Below, piece after piece: positions 47,254 to 57,258 of a DNA stretch of 64,000 nt (positions are counted from its first letter, which is position 1; each line of letters opens with the position of its first letter). Position numbers and translations under genes: made by a program. The notes beneath the pieces were generated by a model that was not told where the DNA came from, ran no database searches, and saw nothing but the letters and a program-made list of their open reading frames with translations. The DNA is from Acinetobacter lwoffii (GTDB lineage Bacteria; Pseudomonadota; Gammaproteobacteria; Pseudomonadales; Moraxellaceae), in assembly GCF_024129435.1 (NCBI RefSeq), contig NZ_JAMXXN010000002.1:1-64000 (forward strand), in the 5' to 3' direction.

Positions 47254-47394
47254 ATGAAAATCGTGCAAGAAGAAACATTACAACAGGTCGAGCATCATCT
47301 TAGCTCCCGCTATAATATTGATATGATGTCCTGCCTTTTTTTCATGTTGGGGATGCTGATCTGCGGATTCATCCTGCATACTTTTATTTTCTAA
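47254..47394 (+). CDS. Small membrane protein, 46 residues
   Basis: ATG 47254 opens a 46-codon frame: a polar, Gln/Glu/His-rich head (MKIVQEETLQQVEHHLSSRY) and one strongly hydrophobic span (about 24-46, MMSCLFFMLGMLICGFILHT). A strong terminator begins 16 bases after its stop. The ribosome site is weak. The frame is the only one that fits between the spacer and the terminator. Function unknown. Confidence 0.5.
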   Translation: MKIVQEETLQQVEHHLSSRYNIDMMSCLFFMLGMLICGFILHTFIF

Positions 47395-47409
47395 AATTAT
47401 TGTATTCAT

Positions 47410-47437
47410 AAAAAACCCAGCTTGTGCTGGGTTTTTT
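47410..47437. terminator. Bidirectional terminator next to serC
   Basis: Perfect 12-bp arms AAAAAACCCAGC (47410-47421) and GCTGGGTTTTTT (47426-47437) with a TTGT loop. It serves the small membrane gene and serC. Confidence 0.92.
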
Positions 47438-47448
47438 CGTTTCAGGAA

Positions 47449-48528
47449 TTAACCATTGCGTTTGGCAAAGTCATCCATAAAGTTCACTAATGCCTGCACG
47501 CCCTCTAAAGGCACGGCATTATAAATACTTGCGCGCATACCGCCAACCGAACGGTGACCAGCAAGATTTAATAAATGCTGCGCTTCAGCTTCTTTCAGGA
47601 ACTGTTTCTCAAGATCAGCATTGGCCAAAGTAAATGGTACGTTCATGATCGAACGGTTTGCTTTTGCAATCGGATTCGCATAAAAATCGCTTTGATCGAT
47701 ATAACCATAAAGTAAGTTAGCTTTCTCAAGGTTCACTTTGTGCATGGCATCTACACCGCCATTTTCTAGCAACCACTCAAACACCAGACCAGACAAGTAC
47801 CATGCATAAGTTGATGGTGTGTTGACCATTGAGCCATTTTTCGCTTGATCTGAATATTTCAAGATGCTTGGAATTTCAGGTTTAGCTTGATCGAGTAGAT
47901 CATCACGAATGATCACCAGCGTTAAACCAGCAGGCCCGATATTCTTTTGCGCACCCGCATAGATCAAACCAAATTTAGAGACATCTAAAGGTGCAGATAA
48001 AATGCTAGATGAATAGTCACAAACTAATGGCTTGTCTGTTTCAGGAATTGAGGCAAATTGCAAACCGCCAATAGTTTCATTATCCGCATAATGCACATAA
48101 GCTGCATCATCAGAAAGATTCCATTCGCTTTGTGTACTGATCGCATATTTGCCATCAATTTGGATACCCGCTTTTACAACATTGATATCGCCATAACGCT
48201 GCGCTTCTTTCAAGGCTTTTTCAGACCAGATGCCGGTATCGATATAGTCTGCTTTGTTGTTTTTGCCAAGCAAGTTCAATGGAATTGCCGAGAACTGTAG
48301 TGATGCCCCACCCTGCAAGAACAATACTTTGTAGTTCTCAGGAATATTCATGAGTTTGCGCAGGTCTGCTTCCGCTTTTTCAGCCATGGCAACATAGTCG
48401 GAACTACGGTGGCTCATTTCCATGATCGAAAGACCTTTGCCATACCAGTCAAGCATTTCAGCTTGAGCTTTTTCAAGTACGGCAGTCGGTAATGCAGCAG
48501 GACCAGCACAGAAGTTGTACGCGCGCAT
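47449..48528 (-). CDS. serC: Phosphoserine aminotransferase
   Basis: A 359-residue PLP enzyme of serine and pyridoxine synthesis that converts 3-phosphohydroxypyruvate and glutamate to phosphoserine. The PLP lysine is Lys195 in [23 protein letters not shown] and [10 protein letters not shown] are substrate and cofactor loops. ATG 48528 ([14 protein letters not shown]) has AAGGA upstream and is the family start; an earlier ATG adds nine unsupported residues. Transcribed alone. Confidence 0.96.
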   Translation of the reverse strand: MRAYNFCAGPAALPTAVLEKAQAEMLDWYGKGLSIMEMSHRSSDYVAMAEKAEADLRKLMNIPENYKVLFLQGGASLQFSAIPLNLLGKNNKADYIDTGIWSEKALKEAQRYGDINVVKAGIQIDGKYAISTQSEWNLSDDAAYVHYADNETIGGLQFASIPETDKPLVCDYSSSILSAPLDVSKFGLIYAGAQKNIGPAGLTLVIIRDDLLDQAKPEIPSILKYSDQAKNGSMVNTPSTYAWYLSGLVFEWLLENGGVDAMHKVNLEKANLLYGYIDQSDFYANPIAKANRSIMNVPFTLANADLEKQFLKEAEAQHLLNLAGHRSVGGMRASIYNAVPLEGVQALVNFMDDFAKRNG

Positions 48529-48888
48529 GATTTTTCCTTTCAGAGTGAAACACAATAAAATGATGGCATTTAACCATATCTGGCAGGGTCTTGCACAAAA
48601 TTATTTCAATCTATGAGTCAAGATAGAGTCAAAAAATCAATGTAGATTCACAAGATAAATTGACCGGTATTTTAGCCTGCTGTTTTTATCATCTTTGAAC
48701 TAATAATTGAAAATATTCAAGATTAAGCCACTTTTTAATTCTGGATACTCTCTCAAAAACAGCCGATAAGTATTTGAAATACAGATGTAAAAGAAACAAT
48801 ACTATAACTTTACACTAGTTCTATCTGCATACCTTTGATTTATACTAGCCGGATAACATCACCGGCTTAAAATCAGTTTAGCGACTTT
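48529..48888. other. Divergent promoter region, serC and the export operon
   Basis: A 360-base spacer between divergent genes. A hairpin AGCCGG (48847-48852) / CCGGCT (48862-48867) lies about 20 bases before the exporter start and could influence its translation. Otherwise only AT-rich promoter-like sequence was seen; no gene. Confidence 0.5.
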
Positions 48889-50349
48889 ATGAACTTAAAG
48901 AAAAATAAAAGACAGCTTGTCTGGGGTTTAAATCTGCTTGCATCAATGATGTATGGCAGCTTTGCTCATGCGCAGAGCATCAGCTTTCAGGACGCTGAAC
49001 GTCAGTTGTTGCAAAATTCTTATAGCAGCCAAGCCTATCAAAGTCTGGAACAGGCCTCAAAACTTGAAGCTGAAGCGGTGAAAGGTATAGGTCTGCCACG
49101 AATCGATCTGAATGTTCGTGCGTATGCCTTTCATAATGAACTCGATCTACCTTTGGGCGCATTAAAAAATAATTTAGAGCAATCCTTAACGGATGGTGTC
49201 AATAATAGAATTGATGAACTGAACTTAGGTGATCTGGCTGACCCGCTAAAAAATAGTTTAAGACAACCTATTCAAAATGGGGTGGGCTTAATTCCTGATA
49301 GTTCGCATGTCGTGCTGGATGACCAGGTGATTCGTCCGACGATTTCAGTCATGATGCCGCTTTATACTGGTGGACTGACAAGCAGCGCCAAAGAAATCGC
49401 CAATATTCAGGTCGGTCGTAGTCAGCTCAGCAACAAACAGCAGCAAGACACGCAGCGTTTTGAACTGATTCAAAGTTATTTCAATGTGCAGCTTCAAAAG
49501 CAACTGCATGCAGCTGCGCTGTTTAACCTGAATGCCATGCAGCAGCATTATCGCAATGCCTTAAAGATAGAACAGCAAGGTTTTATCAGTAAAGGCCAGC
49601 GCATGCAGTTTGAAGTGGCACGCAATAATGCCGAGCGCAGTCAGCAAAATACGCAGGCCAATTTGAATGCTGCCCTGTTCCAGCTGAATAATCTGCTTCA
49701 GGAAAGTAGCATCACCGAACTTTCGACGCCTTTATTTGTCAATAAAACCGAGCCACAGGCCTTAAATCATCTGCTGAAAACCTTTAGTCAGAACTCTGCG
49801 CTAATTCAAAAAATGCAGCTGGATACCCAATTGGCTCAAGCCAATGTCAAAGCCCAGCAAGCAGCGAAAAAACCGAATGTTTTTGCTTTTGGCGAATATA
49901 GTCTGGATCAAAAGGAAAACTGGATTGTCGGGGTTGCCGCACGTTATAACCTGTTTTCCGGAATTGATAAAAACAAAAATATTCAGGCTGCCGAACTCAA
50001 ACGCTCTGCCACAGAACTGCTCACTGCACGCACCCAGCAGGAAATTGAAAATCTGATTTATAAATCTTATAGCGAAGCCCTCAGTGCACAGCAAAGTGAT
50101 GCGCTTCTGGCACAAAACTTGAAAGCCGCACAGGAAAATTTACGCATCCAAGAATTGTCCTTTAAAGAAGATACGGGCACCGCCACACAGGTCATCGATG
50201 CACAAAACTTGCTGAGCGGATTACGAGCCGAAACTGCCTTGAATGCCTACAAATATGTGATGTCACTGGCCACACTATTACAAAGCCATGGCTCGATTAC
50301 AGAATTTCCGACCTACATTCAACATACCAATACCCACTATATTCGCTAA
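48889..50349 (+). CDS. TolC-family outer-membrane efflux protein
   Basis: A 486-residue outer-membrane channel with signal peptide (cleavage near SFAHAQ, about residue 29). The long helical hairpins typical of TolC are seen: RSQLSNKQQQDTQRFELIQSYFNVQLQKQLH, then NAERSQQNTQANLNAALFQLNNLLQ, and near the C-terminus FKEDTGTATQVIDAQNLLSGLRAETALNAY. An extra segment of about 55 residues (about 85-145) separates the N-terminal part from the first strands. It begins an operon with a HlyD-type adaptor and two ABC-2 permeases, overlapping the next ATG by one base. Confidence 0.88.
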   Translation: MNLKKNKRQLVWGLNLLASMMYGSFAHAQSISFQDAERQLLQNSYSSQAYQSLEQASKLEAEAVKGIGLPRIDLNVRAYAFHNELDLPLGALKNNLEQSLTDGVNNRIDELNLGDLADPLKNSLRQPIQNGVGLIPDSSHVVLDDQVIRPTISVMMPLYTGGLTSSAKEIANIQVGRSQLSNKQQQDTQRFELIQSYFNVQLQKQLHAAALFNLNAMQQHYRNALKIEQQGFISKGQRMQFEVARNNAERSQQNTQANLNAALFQLNNLLQESSITELSTPLFVNKTEPQALNHLLKTFSQNSALIQKMQLDTQLAQANVKAQQAAKKPNVFAFGEYSLDQKENWIVGVAARYNLFSGIDKNKNIQAAELKRSATELLTARTQQEIENLIYKSYSEALSAQQSDALLAQNLKAAQENLRIQELSFKEDTGTATQVIDAQNLLSGLRAETALNAYKYVMSLATLLQSHGSITEFPTYIQHTNTHYIR

Positions 50350-50360
50350 TGGAGCCGAAC

Positions 50361-51491
50361 ATGAACGAAGATCAAAAACCGAATGATCCTGTGAATGAAG
50401 CGGCTTCATCCAGCGATACAGAAAAATCGCCTGCGCAACAGGTAGAAACAAAAACTGGAATAGAAAACAACGCGACGACTTCGACCGAGCAACAACAAGC
50501 TCCTGAAATCGCTAAAAAGAAAAAATATTTATTGCTTGCCCTGATTCCAGTTCTGCTGGCAGTCATCGCATTTGGATTATGGAAAAGCTACCAACCGGCT
50601 CCGCTGGAATTGCAGGGTCGTGTAGAAGCTGAAACGGTTCAGGTAGCGACCAAAGTGCCAAGCCGTATTGAAGAAATTTATGTAGAAGAAGGTCAGCAGG
50701 TCAAAAAAGGTGATGTACTGGTGCGCTTAAACAGCCCGGAGATTCAAGCAAAAAAACAGCAAGCCGTAGCGGCTTTACAATCTGCATTGGCTTTACAATC
50801 GACTGCTGAACGTGGCTCGCAGGAAGAAAATATCGCTAGCCTGTATGCCAACTGGCAATCGCTGAAAGCACAGCAAAATTTAGCCAAAGTTTCTTATGAG
50901 CGTGGTGCAAATTTATTTAAGGAAGGTGTGATCTCACGCCAGCGCCGTGATGAATTATTTGCAGCCAGTCAATCAGCGGCGCAAATGACTGAAGCGGCGT
51001 ATCAGCAATACGCACGTGCCAAACGTGGCAGCACCTCGCAGCAAAAGAGTTCTGCCGATGCACAGGTAGATATTGCCCAGGCTGCGCTGGATGAAGCCAA
51101 TGCTTTAGAAGCAGAAACCCAATTAGTTGCACCTGTAAACGGAACGGTGTCTAAAACCTATGGCAAAGTCTCGGAGCTGGTAGCCACCGCAGTCCCTGTG
51201 GTCAGCCTGATTGAAGATCAAATGTGGGTGAGCTTGAATATTCGTGAAGACCAATATGCTCCATTTCAAAAAATGAGCAGTATTGAAGGTTATATTCCCG
51301 CCCTAGATAAAACCGCTACTTTTAAAATCAAACAGATCAGTGCCGAGGGCGAATTTGCCACCATTAAGACCACACGCCAAACCGGCGGTTATGATGTCAG
51401 AAGTTTTAAGCTGCATCTTGTGCCCACACCAGCGATTCCTGAACTGAAAGTTGGGATGAGCGTGTTGTTTAAACTGAAAGAGACCCCATAA
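50361..51491 (+). CDS. HlyD-family membrane fusion (adaptor) protein
   Basis: A 376-residue periplasmic adaptor with a polar N-terminus, one membrane span (about 56-74, YLLLALIPVLLAVIAFGL), a split lipoyl domain (VEAETVQVATKVPSRIEEIYVEEGQQVKKGDVL and ETQLVAPVNGTVSKTYGKV), a long helical hairpin, and a beta-barrel domain. ATG 50361 is chosen because GGAG lies 6 bases upstream; an overlapping ATG at 50349 is an alternative. It would join the permeases to the TolC-type channel. Confidence 0.88.
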   Translation: MNEDQKPNDPVNEAASSSDTEKSPAQQVETKTGIENNATTSTEQQQAPEIAKKKKYLLLALIPVLLAVIAFGLWKSYQPAPLELQGRVEAETVQVATKVPSRIEEIYVEEGQQVKKGDVLVRLNSPEIQAKKQQAVAALQSALALQSTAERGSQEENIASLYANWQSLKAQQNLAKVSYERGANLFKEGVISRQRRDELFAASQSAAQMTEAAYQQYARAKRGSTSQQKSSADAQVDIAQAALDEANALEAETQLVAPVNGTVSKTYGKVSELVATAVPVVSLIEDQMWVSLNIREDQYAPFQKMSSIEGYIPALDKTATFKIKQISAEGEFATIKTTRQTGGYDVRSFKLHLVPTPAIPELKVGMSVLFKLKETP

Positions 51492-52621
51492 TGTGGACGG
51501 GTATATGGCGCGAACTGCGCTATCTGCTCCGAGAAAAATGGGATCTGTGTCTGGTCACGCTGGCACCTGCACTGGTGATTATTTTATTCAGCAGCATGTT
51601 TGCTCAAGGGAAACCGGATCATTTACCGATTGCGATTATTGATCAAGACCAGAGTGCGCTGAGTCAAAGCATTTATCAGCATGTGGCGCTGAATCATACT
51701 CTTAAAATTGCTACGGTGTCGGAACAAACAGCTGAGATTGAGCGCCTGCTAAATCAAAATAAAATTTGGGGTTATATCCATATTCCAAGCGGCGCCGAGC
51801 AACGTCTGGTTCGTGCTCAGGATGCTGACATCAGTATTGCCTTTAACCAGAGTTATTTCAGTATCGGAAATACCATTTCGTCTGCCATGCTGGTTAGTAC
51901 CCTGCAAGCACTCGCTGAATTTAGCGGACAGCAATATCTGGGCAACCGGCTGCCCTCTCTCGAAGCACCGTCACCGCATATCAAAATATCGCCACTGTAT
52001 AATCCGCAGCTGAATTATGAATTCTATCTGGAACCCTATGCCATTCCGGCAATTCTGCATTTACTACTGTGTTGTTGTGTGGCATTTTCCGTCGGTCAGG
52101 AACTGAAGCGGCAGACCTTAACAAGCTGGGTCAGCAACTCATCCATCTGGATGGCATTGCTGTCTAAGAACCTGGTCTATGTGGCTATTTTTAGTCTATG
52201 GACCTGGATCTGGATGTTCTGGCTGATTGAAATTCGCGGCTGGTTTGTTGCCGGTTCGCTCAGCCTGATTCTATCGGCACAATTTCTGCTATATAGCGCT
52301 TATGCATTTTTAAGCAGTGCAGTGGTTCTGGCAACCAAAGATTTAAGTAAATCTTTTGGCATCATTGCGGTCTATGGCGGTTCATCTTTAAGTTTTGCCG
52401 GTGTGACTTTACCTTTAAATAATGCGCCCCTATTCACCCAGTTTTGGTCCAATATTATTCCGTTCACGCCCTATGCCAAATTACAAACTGAACAATGGGT
52501 GATTGGTAGTCCATTGCATATTTCACTGCAAGCTGGATTAATGCTGCTGATCTATGCCCTAGTCTACGCTCTGCTGGCTTATCTGTTTCTTAAAAAAATC
52601 GCCAAAGGAGCAACACCATGA
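51491..52621 (+). CDS. ABC-2 type transporter permease (first)
   Basis: A 376-residue ABC-2 permease: N-terminal span (about 22-38), a periplasmic domain of about 160 residues (LPIAIIDQDQSALSQSIYQH), then five spans (about 183-372). Similar to YhhJ/YbhR-type permeases. The start overlaps the adaptor stop by one base and the next gene starts inside its stop (ATGA). It has no nucleotide-binding domain. Confidence 0.85.
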   Translation: MWTGIWRELRYLLREKWDLCLVTLAPALVIILFSSMFAQGKPDHLPIAIIDQDQSALSQSIYQHVALNHTLKIATVSEQTAEIERLLNQNKIWGYIHIPSGAEQRLVRAQDADISIAFNQSYFSIGNTISSAMLVSTLQALAEFSGQQYLGNRLPSLEAPSPHIKISPLYNPQLNYEFYLEPYAIPAILHLLLCCCVAFSVGQELKRQTLTSWVSNSSIWMALLSKNLVYVAIFSLWTWIWMFWLIEIRGWFVAGSLSLILSAQFLLYSAYAFLSSAVVLATKDLSKSFGIIAVYGGSSLSFAGVTLPLNNAPLFTQFWSNIIPFTPYAKLQTEQWVIGSPLHISLQAGLMLLIYALVYALLAYLFLKKIAKGATP

Positions 52622-53718
52622 AATCCCTTTGGTTTTACTATCTACAAAGCTTCAAAGATATTGTCAGTCACGGCACAATCTTTACCACGCTGATTCTATC
52701 TGTCTTGTTTTACAGCTTTTTTTATCCAACTGCTTATCAGGCGCAGCAGGCTGAAGCCTTACCGATTATCATTGTCGATGAAGAACAAAGTAGCTTAAGC
52801 ACCCGCATTATTGGTCAGGTGGCACAAAGCCCCAATGTCGAAATTCAGGCGATTACCGGAAATTTTGCCGAAGCCAAACAATGGATGGAATCTCAAAAAG
52901 CCGATGGAATTTTACTGCTGCCGGACAATTTATCGCAAAGCTTAAGGCATGGTGAAACAGGTGGCATTGGCCTGTATTTAAGTACAGCCAACTTTTTAGT
53001 GACCAAACAAATTGGTCTGGGCTTAGCCACATCAGTTGAGCAAACTTTGGCAGATTATGCTGAACGCTTTGGCGAGGTCTCGGATTTTTCACCAGCCCTT
53101 TCTGTGCATCAAATTCCTTTATTTAATCCACTGTCCGGCTATGGCAGTTATGTCTTTCCTGCGGTTGCACCCTTAATTATCCACCAAACCATTCTTTTGG
53201 GTTTGAGTATGCTGATTTTGGTATATCGGGAAAGAAAAATAGAATTAAACGCAAATGCACTCATGGGAATGGGTTTAGCAGTCTTTACTATTGGCTGTCT
53301 GGGATGTTTCTATTTATTCGGTTTCAGCTTCTGGCTGTTTGATTATCCGCGCGGTGGCAACCTGTTCGGGATGCTACTGGCTGTTCCGGTTTTTATCTAC
53401 ACGATAATTGGCATGACCTGCCTATTTGCCAGTTTTCTGGATCTGCCAGAACGTGCGGGTCATGTGATTGTATTCACTTCCATTCCACTGTTCTTTTTAT
53501 CTGGTGCGGCCTGGCCACATGCTGCCATGCCTATCTGGATGCAAGTCGTTGGCGAAATCCTGCCTTCCACCCAAATTGTGCAGATGTTTATTCAACTCAA
53601 TCAGATGGGTGTACCTACCGCACTGGTCTTACCTAAACTGCTCTATCTTGGAATGATCGGCAGCATGTGCTTTTTCTTGGCTTATCGACGTTTAATTTCT
53701 GGTCATCAAAGCAGATAG
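52618..53718 (+). CDS. ABC-2 type transporter permease (second)
   Basis: A 366-residue paralogue of the preceding permease with the same layout: span near the N-terminus, a periplasmic domain (LPIIIVDEEQSSLSTRIIGQ) and several C-terminal spans. The two may form a heterodimer. AAAGGAG precedes the ATG by 7 bases. It ends the operon. No ATPase gene is adjacent, so energy must come from a subunit encoded elsewhere or from an unusual mechanism. Confidence 0.85.
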   Translation: MKSLWFYYLQSFKDIVSHGTIFTTLILSVLFYSFFYPTAYQAQQAEALPIIIVDEEQSSLSTRIIGQVAQSPNVEIQAITGNFAEAKQWMESQKADGILLLPDNLSQSLRHGETGGIGLYLSTANFLVTKQIGLGLATSVEQTLADYAERFGEVSDFSPALSVHQIPLFNPLSGYGSYVFPAVAPLIIHQTILLGLSMLILVYRERKIELNANALMGMGLAVFTIGCLGCFYLFGFSFWLFDYPRGGNLFGMLLAVPVFIYTIIGMTCLFASFLDLPERAGHVIVFTSIPLFFLSGAAWPHAAMPIWMQVVGEILPSTQIVQMFIQLNQMGVPTALVLPKLLYLGMIGSMCFFLAYRRLISGHQSR

Positions 53719-53736
53719 AACATTATAGCAATGCGC

Positions 53737-54171
53737 CTATTCTACTTTTTTACTTGATTCGCCAAAGACCTGAATATTGAAATTACGAATCTTGTTGCTA
53801 CCATTCGGCTTATCAAAACTCACATCATACTGAACCAGATTCTCCGGATAGGCAATTTCATAACTGACCTTATATTGTCCAGGCTGATTGGTTGCTTCTT
53901 CAATCTCTTTGGTCATTAAAGTCTTAGACTTGTATTCACCTTGAGGAATTGAACGTGAAAAGCGTTTCATCAGCTTTTCATTATCCTTAAACTGGGTTTG
54001 CAACTGCGGTTCTAACTGATCCAGAAATTCCTCATATTTCCCGTCACGCAAATCCTCATAAGCCAGCTGTGCCGCCTTTTCCTGTTCAGGACTCGGATTC
54101 GGAATATTGTCCATTGAATTACAGCCAGTCAATGCAACCGCTGCTGCCAACAACATTAATTTGGTTTTCAT
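53737..54171 (-). CDS. Predicted lipoprotein of unknown function
   Basis: A 144-residue protein with a lipoprotein signal peptide (lipobox ALTG-C, Cys17). The mature part is charged and contains PSPEQEKAAQLAYEDLRDGKYEEFLDQLEP, similar to DUF3887/DUF4019-type folds in general shape, followed by a beta-rich half (YKVSYEIAYPENLVQYDVSFDK). It follows gyrA on the same strand, 68 bases past its terminator. Function unknown. Confidence 0.8.
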   Translation of the reverse strand: MKTKLMLLAAAVALTGCNSMDNIPNPSPEQEKAAQLAYEDLRDGKYEEFLDQLEPQLQTQFKDNEKLMKRFSRSIPQGEYKSKTLMTKEIEEATNQPGQYKVSYEIAYPENLVQYDVSFDKPNGSNKIRNFNIQVFGESSKKVE

Positions 54172-54200
54172 CGCTTACCCTTATGCAGTCAAGGTTTATA

Positions 54201-54228
54201 AAAAAGGACGCCGAAGCGCCCTTTTTAT
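54201..54228 (-). terminator. Terminator after gyrA
   Basis: AAAAAGGACGC (54201-54211) and GCGCCCTTTTT (54216-54226) form a hairpin with one A-C mismatch, CGAA loop. It lies 11 bases past the gyrA stop on the minus strand. Confidence 0.8.
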
Positions 54229-54239
54229 CAGTAAAAAAC

Positions 54240-57221
54240 TTATTCTTCTACTGAATTTTCACCATCTTTTGCAACTTGCTCAGTTTCAGCTGCTACATCT
54301 GTTTCTGCTACTAAAGATTCTGCACCTTCAATCGCTTCAACAAACTCATCTTCTTCAACCGCTTCGATTGAAACGACACCAACCAGCAATTCCTCATTAC
54401 CTAGGCGGATCAGACGAACACCCTGTGCGTTACGACCGGTTTGCGCCACTTCAGATGCACGGGTACGAACCAGCGTACCGCCATCAGAGATTAGCATCAG
54501 TTCTTTAGAAGCATCGATGGCAACAGCGCCCACCAATTGACCGTTACGTTCAGAGGTCTTGATCGCAATCACGCCCTTACCGCCACGTTTCTTGGTCGGG
54601 AAATCATCTACTGGAGTACGTTTACCATAACCATTTTCAGATGCACACAGTACTTCGCCAGTTTCAGGTACAACAACCAGTGATACGATTCGGCTAATCA
54701 ATGCTGAATCTAAGCCATCTTCGTCATCAGACTCGATCTCAGTTTCATCATTTTCTTCTAGCTGTGCAGCTGCACCAATAGTCACGCGCATACCACGTAC
54801 ACCTTTGGCAGAACGGCCCATTGAACGTACATCAGTCTCTGCGAAGCGAATGGCTTTACCTTCGTTCGAGAACAACATGATTTGCTGTTCGCCATCAGTA
54901 ATCGCTACACCAATCAAGGTATCATCGCCATTCAGCTCAATCGCACGTAAACCGTTTGAACGAACATTTGAGAACTGTTCAAGCTCTACACGTTTAATCG
55001 TACCGTATTCAGTCGCCATAAACACATAGAAGTTTTTACGTACCGCTTCAGCCTGCTGAGCAAAGTCATTGATAATGTCATCATCAAGGTCTGTTGCAGA
55101 AAGCTCCAAGCCCAACTGTTTCAATTGAATACGCAATGCATCAGAAATATCATCCGCACCATCTTCAGATTCAGTCAGGGCAGCTTCAAGCTCGGCAAAA
55201 TGAGCATTGATCACTTCATTGGCTTGCAACTGCGCTGCATTGGCTTTTACAAATGCCTTGAAGTCAGCCAGACGTTCTTTAAATTTCTTCGGCGCGTCAA
55301 TGACAGGCAAGATCGCAGTAATGGTCTCGTTTTCATCCAGTGGCAGCAAGTTCACCATTGGGCGGCCTTTGGCACCACGTGATGCTTGCGGCACTTCATA
55401 CACTTTCAGACGATAGACCTTACCAACGTTGGTAAAACAAAGTACTGTCGCATGACTTGAAGTCACAATCAGATGTTGAATGTAATCATCTTCTTTCATG
55501 CTAGTCGCAGACTTACCACGGCCACCACGACGCTGTGCAGCGTAGTCAGACAATGGTTGAGTTTTCGCATAACCTGATTTCGATACCGTCAGAACCATTT
55601 GCTCTTCAGGAATCAGATCTTCACGAGAGAAATCGATACGTGACTCGACAATCGACGTTTTACGCGCATCGCCATACTGCTGAAGAATCAAGGCCAATTC
55701 TTCACGAATCACGTTCATCAACAGATTAAAGTCATTCAAAATTGCAGTCAGTTCAGCGATTTGTGACAGAATTTCGCTATATTCAGCATGTAACTTGTCT
55801 TGTTCAAGACCAGTTAAACGATGCAAGCGAAGTTCCATAATTGCATTCACCTGGGTTGGTGACAGACGATAAATCTCGCCATCCAAACCAAACGGGCGAC
55901 TTGGGTCTTCACCTTCAATCTCATCTGGGCGTACAGAAACTGAACCGGCTTTTTCCAGCAAGGCCAAAACACCGCCACCAGCCCACTCACCTGCCTGCAA
56001 ACGCTCACGCGCTTCAGCCGGATTCGCAGAACTCTTGATGGTTTCGATGATGGCATCAATATTCGCCAGGGCAACGGTTAAACCTTCCAAGATATGACCA
56101 CGTTCACGCGCTTTGCGTAATTCGAACATAGTACGACGCGTGACCACTTCCTGACGGTGACGGATAAACGCGGCAATGATGTCTTTCAGGTTCATCAATT
56201 TTGGTTGGCCATTGTCCAGACAAACCATGTTGATGCTGAAAGAGTTTTCAAGTTGCGTGTTCTGGAACAGGTTGTTCACGATCACTTCAGCGTTTTCACC
56301 GCGCTTCAGGTCAATCGCGATACGCATACCGTCTTTGTCAGACTCGTCACGAAGCTCTGAAATACCTTCCAGTTTTTTCTCTTTAACCAGTTCAGCAATA
56401 CGCTCAATGGTTTTTGCTTTATTAACCTGATATGGAATTTCAGTGAAGACAATCGTGGTGCGGCCATTCTTCGGATCTTCTTCGAAATGGTATTTACCAC
56501 GGATATGCAAACGGCCCTTACCGGTACGGTATGCATCGACGATACCTGATTTACCGTAAATGATGCCGCCTGTCGGGAAATCCGGACCAGAAATATATTC
56601 CATCAATCCTTCAATGCTGATTTGAGGATCATTGGCATAGGCCAGACACGCATTCACAACTTCAGTCATGTTATGCGGCGCCATATTGGTCGCCATACCA
56701 ACTGCAATACCAGTGACACCATTAATCAATAAGTTCGGCACACGGGTTGGCATGACTTGAGGAATACGCTCAGAGCCATCATAGTTGTCTTCCCACTCGA
56801 CGGTATCTTTTTCAAGATCCGCTAACAGTTCGTGGGTCAGTTTACGCATACGCACTTCGGTATAACGCATGGCTGCTGCGCTATCGCCATCAACCGAACC
56901 GAAGTTACCTTGACCATCAACCAATTGGTAACGCAAGCTGAAATCTTGCGCCATACGTACAATGGTTTCGTATACGGCAAAATCACCATGCGGGTGATAT
57001 TTACCGATGACGTCACCGACTACACGTGCAGACTTTTTATAAGCTTTGTTATAGTCATTGCCTAATTCGTGCATTGCGAAAAGCACACGACGATGAACAG
57101 GTTTTAAACCATCTCGTACATCGGGCAATGCACGTGACACAATCACGCTCATCGCATAATCGAGATATGAGCTTTTAAGTTCATCCTCAATGGCAATCGG
57201 TCTAATTTCCGATACGCTCAT
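54240..57221 (-). CDS. gyrA: DNA gyrase subunit A (quinolone-resistance allele, long C-terminal domain)
   Basis: The 993-residue breakage-reunion subunit of gyrase (A2B2), which introduces negative supercoils. The catalytic Tyr is Tyr120 in [10 protein letters not shown], the N-terminal core is normal, and the GyrA box is QRRGGRG. The quinolone-resistance region reads [13 protein letters not shown]: Phe81 replaces the conserved Ser81 (E. coli Ser83), codon TTT at 56979-56981, while Glu85 is wild type for this genus. The C-terminal propeller has a large insertion of about 89 residues ([15 protein letters not shown] to AEAVRKN, DNA about 55038-55305) and a shorter acidic loop ([18 protein letters not shown]). 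The tail is Glu/Val-rich. AAGGAG lies 5 bases before the ATG. Confidence 0.97.
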   Translation of the reverse strand: MSVSEIRPIAIEDELKSSYLDYAMSVIVSRALPDVRDGLKPVHRRVLFAMHELGNDYNKAYKKSARVVGDVIGKYHPHGDFAVYETIVRMAQDFSLRYQLVDGQGNFGSVDGDSAAAMRYTEVRMRKLTHELLADLEKDTVEWEDNYDGSERIPQVMPTRVPNLLINGVTGIAVGMATNMAPHNMTEVVNACLAYANDPQISIEGLMEYISGPDFPTGGIIYGKSGIVDAYRTGKGRLHIRGKYHFEEDPKNGRTTIVFTEIPYQVNKAKTIERIAELVKEKKLEGISELRDESDKDGMRIAIDLKRGENAEVIVNNLFQNTQLENSFSINMVCLDNGQPKLMNLKDIIAAFIRHRQEVVTRRTMFELRKARERGHILEGLTVALANIDAIIETIKSSANPAEARERLQAGEWAGGGVLALLEKAGSVSVRPDEIEGEDPSRPFGLDGEIYRLSPTQVNAIMELRLHRLTGLEQDKLHAEYSEILSQIAELTAILNDFNLLMNVIREELALILQQYGDARKTSIVESRIDFSREDLIPEEQMVLTVSKSGYAKTQPLSDYAAQRRGGRGKSATSMKEDDYIQHLIVTSSHATVLCFTNVGKVYRLKVYEVPQASRGAKGRPMVNLLPLDENETITAILPVIDAPKKFKERLADFKAFVKANAAQLQANEVINAHFAELEAALTESEDGADDISDALRIQLKQLGLELSATDLDDDIINDFAQQAEAVRKNFYVFMATEYGTIKRVELEQFSNVRSNGLRAIELNGDDTLIGVAITDGEQQIMLFSNEGKAIRFAETDVRSMGRSAKGVRGMRVTIGAAAQLEENDETEIESDDEDGLDSALISRIVSLVVVPETGEVLCASENGYGKRTPVDDFPTKKRGGKGVIAIKTSERNGQLVGAVAIDASKELMLISDGGTLVRTRASEVAQTGRNAQGVRLIRLGNEELLVGVVSIEAVEEDEFVEAIEGAESLVAETDVAAETEQVAKDGENSVEE

Positions 57222-57236
57222 GCATACTCCTTATTC

Positions 57237-57258
57237 TACAAGCCAATTTTGGCTTGTA
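57237..57258 (-). promoter_or_regulatory. Perfect hairpin in the gyrA leader
   Basis: TACAAGCCAA (57237-57246) and TTGGCTTGTA (57249-57258) are perfect inverted arms. On the minus strand the hairpin ends only 4 bases before the AAGGAG ribosome site of gyrA. It could regulate translation or mRNA stability, or be an operator. Confidence 0.45.

Noticed and set aside
54805-57065. Plus-strand frames opposite gyrA
   Set aside because: gyrA is a certain gene on the other strand; these frames lack ribosome sites and family features.
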